The notes under the pieces: model-generated
The model's database searches: none
What the model was told of the DNA's origin: nothing
The model's input: only the letters and a program-made list of their open reading frames with translations
DNA from: Chrysochromulina parva
Taxonomy: Eukaryota; Haptophyta; Prymnesiales; Chrysochromulinaceae
Length of the DNA: 28,890 bases
Direction of reading: 5' to 3'
Assembly: GCA_002887195.1 (NCBI GenBank)
Contig: PJAB01000359.1
Coordinates: 1 to 28,890, forward strand
Program-made: the position numbers and the translations under genes
In this document: positions 1-8,530 of the stretch, one piece after another
Layout of the letters: every line of letters begins with the position of its first letter
How positions within the stretch are numbered: position 1 is the stretch's first letter

Positions 1-280
1 GACGCGCGGCGCCGGCGGACGCCAGACCCTACCGACACCTTGGCCCATCGGAGCAGCCCTCGCGCAGGCCCCCGACCGCTCCCGTCGTCGGCCTGGAGCG
101 GTGTTGCATTGCCGTATCCGGATACAGTAGACTTCCTGAAAAGGCACGATGTTGAAGCCCCGGTGCGCCGCGATGATCAAGATCAAGAAGATGGGGATGA
201 TGCCCCGACTCGGGGCTATCCACTTGACTTGACTTGACTTGACTTGACTGTTTCCGAAAGAGGACTGTGAGATTTCCCGA
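1..280. other. Upstream region of the first gene, no gene recognised
   Basis: Short open frames exist on both strands here, but none has a recognisable domain, and I cannot tell whether the left edge holds the end of a gene outside the window. The last 60 bases before the ATG at 281 hold a TTGAC pentamer microsatellite and presumably the 5' UTR and promoter of the next gene. Confidence 0.4.
222..249. repeat. TTGAC pentanucleotide microsatellite
   Basis: About five and a half head-to-tail copies of the pentamer ACTTG/TTGAC lie 32-59 bases before the start codon at 281, so they are probably in the 5' UTR or core promoter. Two more copies, in the opposite orientation, occur near 12670-12683, before another gene. 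Confidence 0.85.
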
Positions 281-1087
281 ATGATGCTCATTGCTGTCAA
301 TGCGGCGCTATTTTCGTTGTTAGTCTCGTCGCCTACTCTTATACGGCCGGCGCAGGCACGGCAGCTGCCTGCGATCGTCATGCAAGGCACGTTCATGTCG
401 AAGGTGAAGGAGCTCAATAGCATGAACAAGATGTCCTCGGTGAAGAAGAACCAGAAGCCGATGGCGTCACCCAAGAAGTTGACGCCCAAGATGATCGAAG
501 TGACGGAGACCAAGTTCAAGAAGACGTACGATAAGAAGTCGCTCGAGCTCCTGTGGGGTGCTCTTCTCCAAATCTACGGCTCTGTCGAGCTGGCGGAGAA
601 AGCCGTGCTCGCCAATCCGCAAGTCCTCAACCCGTCCTACTCCTTTTGCAATACGATGATCGTATCGAAGAATGTGCTCGTGGACATGATGGGGACCGAG
701 GAAGCCCTCGAAGTCATGCTCAAGAACCCGGCCGTTCTACAATGCGGCCCGGCCCTCGATACGCTCGGACCTGACGAGATCAAGGGCTTCGCCAACTTGC
801 GCAGCACCTTCAACAACATTCCGGAGAATGTACGAGGGTTTGCACTCCTCGCGCTCCTCGCGTTCGTGCTCTTCCCGATCTTTGCGAGCAACAACGAGCT
901 CCTCCAGGATTCGGCGGCCCTCAACATAGCCAAAATAGGAAACGGCGTCCTCTTTGCGGTTCTCATCGAGGGCTCGCGGATCATCATCTTTAGCACCATC
1001 CTGAAAGGCAAGCTCAGCGGCGACGAGCGCGTGCTCAAGGCGCAGGAAAACGAGCTCAAGCGAATGGGGCGCTTGAAGAAGAGCTGA
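281..1087 (+). CDS. Putative plastid-targeted two-TM protein with mTERF-like repeats
   Basis: 268 residues. I do not recognise a named family. Residues 1-27 are a hydrophobic signal-peptide-like segment ending in PAQAR, followed by a Lys/Met/Ser-rich stretch (about 38-85). This resembles the bipartite leader of proteins sent to secondary plastids, although I see no clear cleavage motif. Residues 88-160 hold two similar units, each with a small helix followed by a short motif of the type A..x..NP.VL (ANPQVL at 111-116 and KNPAVL at 148-153), which resembles the helical repeats of mTERF proteins. Two membrane segments follow at about 184-203 and 220-241, and the tail is basic (GRLKKS end). A plausible role is an organelle membrane protein, but the function is unknown. 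The start is chosen because the leader is lost from later methionines; Met2 is equally possible. Confidence 0.8.
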   Translation: MMLIAVNAALFSLLVSSPTLIRPAQARQLPAIVMQGTFMSKVKELNSMNKMSSVKKNQKPMASPKKLTPKMIEVTETKFKKTYDKKSLELLWGALLQIYGSVELAEKAVLANPQVLNPSYSFCNTMIVSKNVLVDMMGTEEALEVMLKNPAVLQCGPALDTLGPDEIKGFANLRSTFNNIPENVRGFALLALLAFVLFPIFASNNELLQDSAALNIAKIGNGVLFAVLIEGSRIIIFSTILKGKLSGDERVLKAQENELKRMGRLKKS

Positions 1088-1487
1088 GGAGGGACGGACG
1101 ACACGCTTTCCGCTCGGCTACAGCCGGTGCGGGACTTCGGCGCGCTTGGGCTTGTGCCACGGACTTGGACGGGTCATAGCGCCGGGAGCGACCCTGCTTG
1201 ACAAGTTTGCTGACACGCCTTGTAAGGCCTTATCGCATCCTCGCGCTGAGCGCGGACAGCTCTGAGCCCGGGCTAGCGTTGTGGGTGGATTTCTTGACGG
1301 TCCGTCGCGTGTTGAGCCACTGAGATGTGTAACTGCTCACACGTCGTTAGTCTTAGAAGCACTTTCTAGACTAACGGATTTACTAAGATCTAAGGTTCTT
1401 GAAAACACTAAACATCCTCCACATCCGACCTGGGTGTCTGGGGACTGGGCTAGTTGAACAAGATAGTCTCCGAGTCTGATTCGGAGG
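1088..1487. other. Convergent intergenic region
   Basis: 400 bases between two genes that face each other. It holds their 3' UTRs and no coding region I can support. An imperfect hairpin lies at 1111-1131, about 25 nt after the stop at 1087. A clean hairpin lies at 1468-1486, next to the stop of the minus-strand gene. Confidence 0.5.
1468..1486 (-). terminator. Hairpin just after the stop codon of the matrixin gene
   Basis: Six-base perfect arms (1468-1473 and 1481-1486) flank a 7-base loop. On the minus strand the hairpin begins one base after the stop codon at 1488-1490. It may be a 3' end-processing or mRNA-stability element; the role is inferred from position only. Confidence 0.35.
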
Positions 1488-3317
1488 TCATTGACTCGGC
1501 CACACTGGCCCTGTGTAGCCGTTGCCGAGCGATTCGGCAAAGGCGACCTTGGACGGAGAGGCAGTGGAGCCGCCCTTCACGGCGTAGCCGTTAAGGGGCG
1601 GCCGGCGCACTTCGGCTGGCTCGCCCTCGGCCATGTCCTCTATCATGAGCGTCTCCGGCGCGTTGGGGCTCCTCCGACGTTCAGGCTCCTCCGTCGACGT
1701 GCCCCTGGGCGGATCGTCAGATGGCGCGACGCGCCCTCCGGCCACAGACCCGCGGCGCATCGATGCAGTCGCGGGGCGAACGACCGAGGAGATCTGCCTC
1801 TGGAACGCCGCGGTCATCGGGCGTACCGCGTCGCGTGCGGTGGAACGCAGCGTGTCGATGGTCTGCTGGTGATGCCAAATCTGCTGCTGTGCGGTACCTA
1901 CGGCGAGGGTGAGCTGGCGCATATGTCGCTGGTCGCGCCAGCGTAGGCACGTGAGAGGCACGAGGATGGCCAAGCACGCAAGACCGAAGGGCAAGCCGAC
2001 CACCACGGCGAGGCGCAGCCAACCAGAAAGCTGTTGTGCCTTGGTACACACGACCTTTACAGGTTGGAGATCATCGCAGAGCGGGTAAAGGAAGTGGATA
2101 CCTTGCAAGTCATGCTCGGAGAGGCACGTGCGCGGCGAGTGGCGCGTGAGCGAGTGCATGATCGACATGTCCGACGGCTCGTACGGCACATTCACTGCGC
2201 ACCCGAAGGCGTCGCGGCACGTCGCGTTGTTGACGGCACACGCCTCGCGCGCGACGAGGTTCTCATCGGCCCGCTGGTCCGGGTGGTCGAAGCCGAGCAC
2301 ATGGCCCGTCTCGTGCGCCATGGCGGCCTCGAAGTCGTAGCACTCGATGCACGGCAGGTAGATGCGCTGGTAAAAGATGGGCGGGAAGATGAGGAAGAAG
2401 AGCACGAGCACGTTGCCGCCGGGCGAGAGGGATGAGAGGTAATCGAGCATCATCGAGCAGCGACCCGAGCAGCGGCCGTGACGCCTGTACGCGGCGGCGG
2501 TGGCGGCCTCACCGCGAACGCAGAAGAGCGCCACGCAAACAAAGAAGAGCGTCCAGAGCATCCGCGTCGCCGCCATCGCGAAGAGCATGAGCAGCGTGAG
2601 CCGCACGAACAGGTCGATGTCGGCGGTGCCCATGGCGCTCTCATGCTTCAACCTCTGCAAGTGGTAGCAGAAGGTGGCGTCGAGGTACCAGCAGATGTGC
2701 GTCTGGAAGCGCATCATCGAGCGACGGTTCGCATCTACTCCGAACGCGATGACGCCTGACGACGAGCGCAGCGGCTGCGTGAACCACAGCTGGTCGAAAT
2801 GTGAGGCGCGGAATGTGGTCACATATGCGGCAAGGTCCGGATGTGCGCTGCCATCGTCGGTCGTGATGTACACCTCCCACGGACACGGGTCGGAAAGGTC
2901 GGCCGAGCGGTTTGCGGCCGTGCACGGCGCGCTCTCCGAGATGTCGACAAAGTTGAGCAGCCGATGATTGTCGGACCACGTCGCAAAGCCGCGGAGCAGC
3001 GCGGCCTTGATGTCATCGCAGTTGAGAAAGTCGACGTCGAGAAAGTCAACGCCGAGAAATATGTTACGCTCTGGGAACTTGGTGAGCATCTTCTCGCAGA
3101 ACTGCGGGTCGAGCGCCCAAAACAGGCCACCGCCGAGGCCGTCCGTATTGGCCTGCTCAGCCGGCACCGTCCAGCGGAAGGAAGTACCCGGCAATGACCG
3201 CAGCTGCCCTAAATGCGAGCTAGAGTTGGCACCGGTGAGCACGAAGCTATGTAGCTGCGACAGGCCATGAAGCTGCAGCAGGAAAAGCAGCAGCGGGCCG
3301 CTGTGGTTCCCACGCAT
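1488..3317 (-). CDS. Membrane matrixin-type zinc metalloprotease
   Basis: 609 residues. A zinc endopeptidase of the metzincin clan, closest in pattern to matrixins (M10). The extended zinc site HETGHVLGFDH is at residues 335-345, with three His ligands and the catalytic Glu336, followed by DQ. The Met-turn is SIMHS at 385-389. A signal peptide occupies about 1-25. The N-terminal half of the catalytic fold (about 66-225, Cys- and Trp-rich) is separated from the zinc helix by two strongly hydrophobic stretches (about 236-268 and 302-318). A third membrane segment lies at 432-458, then a hydrophilic Arg/Ser/Pro-rich tail to 609. With a cleaved signal peptide and three further TMs the tail would be cytosolic, but the topology is uncertain. 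I recall similar proteins with membrane segments inside the protease region from haptophytes and dinoflagellates. The start is the first Met of a good signal peptide. The substrate is unknown. Confidence 0.85.
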   Translation of the reverse strand: MRGNHSGPLLLFLLQLHGLSQLHSFVLTGANSSSHLGQLRSLPGTSFRWTVPAEQANTDGLGGGLFWALDPQFCEKMLTKFPERNIFLGVDFLDVDFLNCDDIKAALLRGFATWSDNHRLLNFVDISESAPCTAANRSADLSDPCPWEVYITTDDGSAHPDLAAYVTTFRASHFDQLWFTQPLRSSSGVIAFGVDANRRSMMRFQTHICWYLDATFCYHLQRLKHESAMGTADIDLFVRLTLLMLFAMAATRMLWTLFFVCVALFCVRGEAATAAAYRRHGRCSGRCSMMLDYLSSLSPGGNVLVLFFLIFPPIFYQRIYLPCIECYDFEAAMAHETGHVLGFDHPDQRADENLVAREACAVNNATCRDAFGCAVNVPYEPSDMSIMHSLTRHSPRTCLSEHDLQGIHFLYPLCDDLQPVKVVCTKAQQLSGWLRLAVVVGLPFGLACLAILVPLTCLRWRDQRHMRQLTLAVGTAQQQIWHHQQTIDTLRSTARDAVRPMTAAFQRQISSVVRPATASMRRGSVAGGRVAPSDDPPRGTSTEEPERRRSPNAPETLMIEDMAEGEPAEVRRPPLNGYAVKGGSTASPSKVAFAESLGNGYTGPVWPSQ

Positions 3318-3733
3318 GGTCGACCACCCGAGCGTGTTCCTCGGGGGGCGGTTAGAGGCGGTTTACAGCCCCTCTTTTCTCATCGTGAATGGGGGCTCGC
3401 GGGCGGCGGGCCGAATCCCAGGACGTACAGTAGGGGGAAACTGAGAGGGGGGACTGTTTCCGGTTTCAGCAGTTCGCCTGTGGTCCCTGTGTTTGCGTGC
3501 GTGTCTGCACGGCAGTGCACCCAAGGTTTCCTATGAACGGAACACTCCGGGTTCACGATTCTACACAGTTCCCTAGATCCCCACGCCGAGGCTGCCGAAC
3601 AGTTCGTTCACGGGGGCCTCTGGGCCAGCACACAACCGCAGGCCCTGGGAGGCTTGCGCGGGAGAGAGGCGGACACTTCACGCTGCATCGCGAAGCCTCT
3701 TTGCCGACAGTAGCTCAGTAGGCGATCAAGCGA
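3318..3733. other. Intergenic region between two minus-strand genes
   Basis: 416 bases holding the promoter and 5' UTR of the metalloprotease gene and the 3' UTR of the next gene to the right. Open frames on the plus strand are short and have no recognisable domain. I see no clear TATA element. Confidence 0.45.
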
Positions 3734-5119
3734 TCAGTCCTCCGCCGCCTCTGCCTCCATCGCCATCGCCTCTGCCTCCATCGGCATCTGCATCGCCTCC
3801 GCCGCTTCCGCCACGCGTGCCGCCACCTTGGCCGCCACGCATGCAGCACCGCCATCGGGCTCGTCCATCTCGAAGTCCATCTCGCCGAGGTACGGACGCG
3901 TCCGCTTGAGCTCGGGCTCAGCGATGGTGAGCGGCGAGTCGGAGGCGGGCGTCGGGCCGCCGCCTTCGTCCACGTGATAGGGCGTCGATGCCTCGAGCGG
4001 CCGCCGGCCGCTAGCCAGCTCGGCCTCTCTCTCGTCCTCTTCGTCCGCTGCCGCGCCCTCGAGAGGCGGCATCAAGGCGTCGTCGCAGCTGGGTGCGACC
4101 ATTGAGCCGAGGCCGAGCCGGCGGCGGAGCACGTGCGCAAGAGGCAGCACGAGCGCGACGTCCTCATCCTCAACCTTGCTGTCGTCCTTCTCACCCTCGT
4201 CATCGTCGTCGTCATCCTCATCCTCGATGTCCATGCGATCGTCATCCTCGTCCTCGAGTGTCAGGCGCCGCTCGCCGAGCTCATGAGCTTTGACGAGCTC
4301 CAACAGCGACTCGTGCGCCGCCGCTGGCAGGAGGCGCAGGGCGGCCGCCGCGAGTGCGTCGGCGCCGGGAGAGTCAAGGAGAGAGAGGCGGTGGCCGAGG
4401 AAGACGAGCGCGTTCGCGCGCGGAGACCAGCCGTAGCGCGTGATCGTGGCATGCAGCTGCGGCTCGATCACGTGCACGAGCGGCGCCGACGCGTCTTCCT
4501 CGCACACCGCGCTGTCATCGACGGGAGCCGCGTCGCGGTCTGCTGGCGATGGCGAAGCGCTCGCGACGAAGCGGCCAAACTCGTCACCGAGCCGGAGCAT
4601 GTCGCGGTCCAGGTTGGCCATCCAGGGTGCCTGCGTCGTCGGTGCCGGTCCTGGCCCATTCCATGCCAAGAAGATACCCAGAGCCGTCGCCGCGCTCATC
4701 TGGTAGGGCGGCCGAGGCGGGACTGCGAAGCGTTGGCGGACCAGGCGGCCTAGGACCTCTGGTAGCATGACCATGAAGCGGATCACGCGAGGGCTGATGG
4801 ATGCAGCATCGTCATCATCGGGCAGCAAGGCGGCGAAGCGGCTGGCCATGAAGCGGCTGGCCGCGTGATCATCACCTCCAGCATTGTCATGCAGCGTGAG
4901 CATCACCTCTGCCGCAACTTCCGAAGAAGGGCAGTGGAGCAGCTGCACCAAAGACTGCGGAGCTGCCATGGCGAATGTGCCGAGGATCTGCGTAGAGAGC
5001 GTCTTGATGAGGGTGGTGGCCAGCGGCTCGGTCGTCGCGTGGCTCACCTCTCGCAGCACGATGTTGACATCGCCGATGTTGAGGTCACGGCTGGCCATCG
5101 TCGCGGCAGAGAAGCCCAA
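3734..5119 (-). CDS. Acidic protein of unknown function
   Basis: 461 residues. I do not recognise a family. The N-terminal half (about 20-155) is predicted to be helical, with alternating hydrophobic pattern and segments such as ATTLIKTL and SLVQLLHC that could belong to HEAT- or ARM-like helices. A second folded-looking segment lies at about 213-285. From 289 to 320 there is a run of Asp/Glu (more than 20 acidic residues in 32), followed by a short hydrophobic segment, another acidic patch (359-367), and a C-terminal Met/Ala/Glu repeat built on the unit MEAEAMA (445-459). KRTR at 405-408 could be a weak nuclear signal. Nuclear or chaperone-like roles are possible for acidic proteins of this type, but nothing here proves them. 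It is divergent from the ferroportin-like gene with only 262 bases between the starts. Confidence 0.7.
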   Translation of the reverse strand: MGFSAATMASRDLNIGDVNIVLREVSHATTEPLATTLIKTLSTQILGTFAMAAPQSLVQLLHCPSSEVAAEVMLTLHDNAGGDDHAASRFMASRFAALLPDDDDAASISPRVIRFMVMLPEVLGRLVRQRFAVPPRPPYQMSAATALGIFLAWNGPGPAPTTQAPWMANLDRDMLRLGDEFGRFVASASPSPADRDAAPVDDSAVCEEDASAPLVHVIEPQLHATITRYGWSPRANALVFLGHRLSLLDSPGADALAAAALRLLPAAAHESLLELVKAHELGERRLTLEDEDDDRMDIEDEDDDDDDEGEKDDSKVEDEDVALVLPLAHVLRRRLGLGSMVAPSCDDALMPPLEGAAADEEDEREAELASGRRPLEASTPYHVDEGGGPTPASDSPLTIAEPELKRTRPYLGEMDFEMDEPDGGAACVAAKVAARVAEAAEAMQMPMEAEAMAMEAEAAED

Positions 5120-5381
5120 AGACGCGGTCGACCCTTGCGGTGTCGCCAGGCGGCGTCGCGTTTACCTCTCCGGAAGAATCGATTACATGCACGCTCGCTT
5201 TTCCCACAAACCTTTCTGTTCATGTATGTTTACACACAGTGCCGTAGCACCGGTTGTCGCGTCTGTCGTGTTAACGTTCACACAGTATGTTCTCCGAAGT
5301 GCGGCAAAACTTTTCTATCCCGGCCGCGAGTCGCCCCACAGCGACCCCAGCACAAAAGCCGCGTAAAGTAGGACCATCCAC
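5120..5381. promoter_or_regulatory. Shared divergent promoter region
   Basis: 262 bases separate the start codons of two genes that point away from each other, so both promoters and both 5' UTRs must fit here. The central part (about 5160-5330) is less GC-rich than the flanking coding regions. I see no convincing TATA box, and the assignment rests on gene geometry. Confidence 0.45.
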
Positions 5382-6968
5382 ATGTTTCTCACCACCAAGC
5401 TGCGGCTCCTGCTTTCTCATACCTGCACCAAGCTCGGCTCCAAAGCCTGGGAATTTGCGACGCCACTCCTCCTGCTTCGCTTCTCCCCTGATGGCGGACT
5501 GATCGCGCCGGCGATCTTTGGCCTCACCGTCTACAGCCTCCAGTTTGTCGTGGGTCCTGCCGTGGGGCAGTGGATGGACCACACCGCCCGCATGCCCGTC
5601 GTGCGCCACGGGATCGCATTGCAGGCTGCAGCTGTCGTTGCCGCCATCGGCGTCTTTGGGCTTCTCTGTGAATCCGAGAAGAATGGATCGGAAGGAATGC
5701 CGTGGTCTCTACTCGCGGCCATGATTGTCTGCGGAGTCGTTGAGTCGATTGGTGCGCTCATCTCCGACATCGCCATACGAAAGGATTGGGTGGCGACCAT
5801 TTGGGCCGAAGGCGACCATGAGGAGCTCTCGTCCATGAACTCGGCAATGGCGAGCATCGACCTTCTCGCCGAGTCTTTCGGCCCGCTCGCTGCCGGCGTG
5901 GCCATCCACCTCCTCGGTGCAGATGCGGGCTTCGTGGCGGTCGCGAGCGCGAACGTCGTCACCTTTGCGATCGAGCTTAGGCTGCTGAGCGCGGTGTACG
6001 CTGAAAACAAGGCGCTCGCTGCGCCCAAGCCTGCGACCCATATGCAGGAGTCCAAGCCCGGCTTCTTCACCGCGTGGCCCATCTTCAGCCGGCACCCCTC
6101 GGGCATCCCGCTGCTGGTGCTCTCGTACTCGCTCCTGTACTTCACGGTGCTCTCTCCGCACGACGTGGTGCTCACCGCCTACCTCCAGATACGCGGCGTC
6201 CCACCCGCCGCCCTCGCCGCCTTCCGCGCGGCCGGCGCCCTCGCCGGCGTGCTGGGCACGACCTTTTTCACGTGGCTCTCGGCGCGTGCGGGCCTTCGCA
6301 TGGTGGCCACAGGGCACCTCTGGCTGCAGTCCGCGGCGGTCTCAGGCGCAACTGCGTGCTTCTACGCCACACACGGCGAGGTGGGACTCTCAGCCCCGAT
6401 GCTCGTCTTCCTCGCCCTCATCGTCGTCTCGCGCTTCGGGTTGTACGGGTTCGACCTCGCCAACGAAACCCTCCAGCAGCTTCACGTGGACGAGGCCTAC
6501 CGCGGCTCGGTTGGCGCGGTCGAGAAGTCACTTTGCTCGCTCGGCACCATGTCCGCTTATGTGGGAGCCTTCGCTGTCTCAGCCTCCGGCTCCACCACCA
6601 GCTCCGCCTCGGACAAGTCTTTGGCATCCTCGCTCACTTTCGACGTGCTCGTGTACGCTTCGGCGTTCTTTGTCGGCACGGCGGCGCTCATCTACACCGC
6701 GTGGGTCCTGCTGTTCCACGAGCACGCGCACGAGCATCCGCGGATGGTGGCGAGCCCCAGCCACACGCACACGACGCAGCAGCTGCGCGCGCTGGAAATG
6801 AATTCCACCGAGGGCAGGCGCATTCATGTCCATCTCCACTTGCACCTGCCATGTATCACAATGGACAATCATGGCCACAGCCACAGCCACAGCGGTCATG
6901 ACCACGATTATGACAAGGGGAACGACCACGCCTACCACGCCTACCATGACCAGCACAGCCACGGCTGA
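5382..6968 (+). CDS. Ferroportin-like (SLC40) metal exporter with His-rich tail
   Basis: 528 residues. Ferroportins are major-facilitator-fold exporters of Fe2+ and related divalent metals. Family signatures are clear: G-x-x-x-W-E-F in TM1 (19-25), the loop G-x-x-V-G-Q-W-M-D after TM2 (58-66), MNSAMASID (152-160), which matches the Asn/Asp motif of TM5, and the motif RFGLYGFDL followed by QLHVDEAYRGSVG (351-378). About 10-12 membrane segments fit the family size. The TM1 positions that bind metal in animal ferroportin (Asp39, His43 in human) are Ser20 and Glu24 here; plant IREG proteins also have Glu at the second place, so the protein is plant-type. The unusual part is the end: from 446 on, about 20 His residues occur in 83 positions, including HVHLHLHL and HGHSHSHSGHDHD, which probably forms a cytosolic metal-binding tail. 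The start gives a short N-terminus directly before TM1, as in the family. Confidence 0.88.
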   Translation: MFLTTKLRLLLSHTCTKLGSKAWEFATPLLLLRFSPDGGLIAPAIFGLTVYSLQFVVGPAVGQWMDHTARMPVVRHGIALQAAAVVAAIGVFGLLCESEKNGSEGMPWSLLAAMIVCGVVESIGALISDIAIRKDWVATIWAEGDHEELSSMNSAMASIDLLAESFGPLAAGVAIHLLGADAGFVAVASANVVTFAIELRLLSAVYAENKALAAPKPATHMQESKPGFFTAWPIFSRHPSGIPLLVLSYSLLYFTVLSPHDVVLTAYLQIRGVPPAALAAFRAAGALAGVLGTTFFTWLSARAGLRMVATGHLWLQSAAVSGATACFYATHGEVGLSAPMLVFLALIVVSRFGLYGFDLANETLQQLHVDEAYRGSVGAVEKSLCSLGTMSAYVGAFAVSASGSTTSSASDKSLASSLTFDVLVYASAFFVGTAALIYTAWVLLFHEHAHEHPRMVASPSHTHTTQQLRALEMNSTEGRRIHVHLHLHLPCITMDNHGHSHSHSGHDHDYDKGNDHAYHAYHDQHSHG

Positions 6969-6970
6969 GG

Positions 6971-7006
6971 GGGAAGATAGTTAGAGCTGGGAAGATAGTT
7001 AGAGCT
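6971..7006. repeat. 18-bp tandem duplication in the 3' UTR
   Basis: Two exact head-to-tail copies of an 18-base unit (6971-6988 and 6989-7006) begin two bases after the ferroportin-like stop codon. Each copy contains TAG triplets. It is probably a recent slippage duplication. Confidence 0.9.
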
Positions 7007-7105
7007 GCGTCATTTTCTGGCAATGGCCGCGCACTGTGAACGAACGCTCCCCTTCAAATCTGGCTGAGATCTTGGGGAGACAAAGGATGTATTATTCACA
7101 CCTGG

Positions 7106-8194
7106 GTGGCCATTTCACACGCACCGCGAATAAGGATGGTCCGACACGTGAAAAAGTCGCACCGCCGCGACGCGGCGATCTCCTCGGCGTGGGAAGTTGT
7201 AGGCCAACTTGCAACCTCACTGCCTGCTGTGGCCGATGCCATGTGCTTGCCATGTGCCGAAATCGACGAATGGCCGGCCGGCTTGGATCCCGCAGACGGG
7301 AAGCTTGACGAACGCCGGGACACTAGGAAAAAGGAACAGTTGGCGTCGGTGGCTCAGCACGTGCTGTCGCTCATTGAAACCAGCGGCGCGCAGCGTGTCG
7401 TGGAGGTTGGCGCGGGCTCTGGCCACTTGGGCCTGCTCATTGCACACCTGCGGCCGCACTGCCACGTCGTTCTCGTCGAGATCAAGGAGTATTCGTGTGA
7501 GGTGGCGCGGGCACGCATCTCCACGCTCGGGCTGGCCAACGCGTCAGTCGCGCAGGGCTCTCTCGACGAGTATGCCAAGCGCGGCGAGTCGTTCGATCTC
7601 ATTGTCGGCCTGCACTGCTGCGGTCTCTTGACCGACGCTGTTCTCTCGCTCGCGCTTTCTCGGCGTGCGGCCCTGTGCGTCGTGCCGTGCTGCTACGGCC
7701 AGGTGGTCGGCGATGTCGATCACGAGCGAGGTGCTGGCACGGCGCCACGGATGCACCCGCGCTCGGCGGCATTTCGTGCGCTGCCGCTCGCCGACGGCGC
7801 CTTCGAGCAGCTCGCTCGGGGCGCGGACTTGGTCTCTGGCGGCGACTGCAGCGGCGAGCAGTACGCAGCCGCCAAGCGCTGCATGCTGTGTGTGGACGCC
7901 GACCGGCTGTTGTGGGCGCAGCACGATGCGCTCGAAGGCACGGTGAGCGACGCAGAGCCAGCCAGGGCGAACGAGGCCACTGCGCTCGAGGCTCTGGAAG
8001 CTCCCAAGGAGTCGCGTGTGGAATCTGTTCATAGCTCAGTGGCGACGGGCGCAAGTGAGCCACAGGCGCTCGGCACGCCAGCCGTAGTGAGGGTTGCCAT
8101 AGGCGAGCTCTCGCCGCCGACGTGCACGCCGAAGAATAACGTGCTGATGCTGTGGTGGTTGCCAACTGCAACATCGTCGGGGGCACCGACGTAA
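7106..8194 (+). CDS. GSTCD/METTL25-like SAM-dependent methyltransferase
   Basis: 362 residues. A class I SAM-binding fold of the Methyltransf_32 type found in GSTCD and METTL25 proteins. The visible order is KKEQLASVA (75-83), a lead helix typical of the group; motif I VVEVGAGSGHLG (98-109), the SAM-binding glycine loop; an acidic residue after the second strand (VEIKE, 124-128); GLHCCG (168-173), comparable with the LHxCG motif of the group; and VVPCCYG (192-198), the strongly conserved PCCYG motif. Residues 260-340 are low-complexity Ala/Glu/Ser-rich, and the hydrophobic C-terminal patch LMLWWLPT is of unknown role. There is no TM segment, so it is probably soluble in cytosol or nucleus. 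The methyl acceptor is unknown; related proteins have been linked to protein or RNA methylation, so I assign no substrate. Start may be Met1 or Met11 (7136). The gene lies only 137 bases after its neighbour. Confidence 0.82.
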   Translation: MAISHAPRIRMVRHVKKSHRRDAAISSAWEVVGQLATSLPAVADAMCLPCAEIDEWPAGLDPADGKLDERRDTRKKEQLASVAQHVLSLIETSGAQRVVEVGAGSGHLGLLIAHLRPHCHVVLVEIKEYSCEVARARISTLGLANASVAQGSLDEYAKRGESFDLIVGLHCCGLLTDAVLSLALSRRAALCVVPCCYGQVVGDVDHERGAGTAPRMHPRSAAFRALPLADGAFEQLARGADLVSGGDCSGEQYAAAKRCMLCVDADRLLWAQHDALEGTVSDAEPARANEATALEALEAPKESRVESVHSSVATGASEPQALGTPAVVRVAIGELSPPTCTPKNNVLMLWWLPTATSSGAPT

Positions 8195-8352
8195 AAAGCT
8201 TGATCCACAGGCTCCTACCTCTCGAAACGAAAACCAGCACGATCCACAGGCTTTCGGAATTCAGGTTGCTGTCAGGTACAAGTATCGCTTGTTAGAGTTC
8301 GGTTTAGGAATTTGAATTTTGATGATTGTTCTTGTTCTTGTGCACGGAGAAA

Positions 8353-8358
8353 AATAAA
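8353..8358 (+). terminator. Possible poly(A) signal AATAAA
   Basis: A canonical hexamer in an AT-rich patch about 160 bases after the methyltransferase stop codon. Position and composition fit a polyadenylation signal. It may be a chance match, because the other genes in this window lack an obvious one. Confidence 0.3.
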
Positions 8359-8476
8359 ATATCGTGCCTACCGTGCCACCCGCCAGATATACCAAAGTGT
8401 CGCACCGCATGCCGTGCCTCGGCTCGTTTTTTGAGGGTCCTCGACAACGCGTCGTTCTGAGCGCCCTTTCGGCATA

Positions 8477-8524
8477 ATGGCGACTCCTGGCACCTCGGCT
8501 GTGTCGACCCGTCTTATCCGGTAA
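8477..8524 (+). other. Possible upstream ORF of the next gene
   Basis: A 15-codon reading frame (ATG at 8477, stop at 8522-8524) ends six bases before the main start codon at 8531 and is in the same frame. If the transcript starts upstream of it, it could reduce translation of the main protein. Its presence in the mRNA is not shown by the sequence. Confidence 0.3.
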
Positions 8525-8530
8525 CTCTAC

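Larger units (their letters stand above)
8195..8530. other. Intergenic region with 3' UTR, poly(A)-like signal and uORF
   Basis: 336 bases between two plus-strand genes. A 12-base direct repeat (8202-8213 and 8241-8252) lies just after the stop. The stretch from about 8290 to 8365 is AT-rich and contains AATAAA at 8353-8358, a possible poly(A) signal for the methyltransferase gene. The right end presumably holds the promoter and 5' UTR of the next gene. Confidence 0.5.

Noticed and set aside
2360..2618. Unspliced intron within the matrixin gene
   Set aside because: The hydrophobic part is in frame, but I found no donor/acceptor pair I trusted that would remove exactly this part, and I recall similar membrane segments from related algal proteins. 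Kept as coding, with the doubt noted.
4133..4753. Plus-strand open frame of 206 codons
   Set aside because: Antisense to the acidic protein gene; its Ile/Val/Leu run is simply the complement of the Asp/Glu codons.
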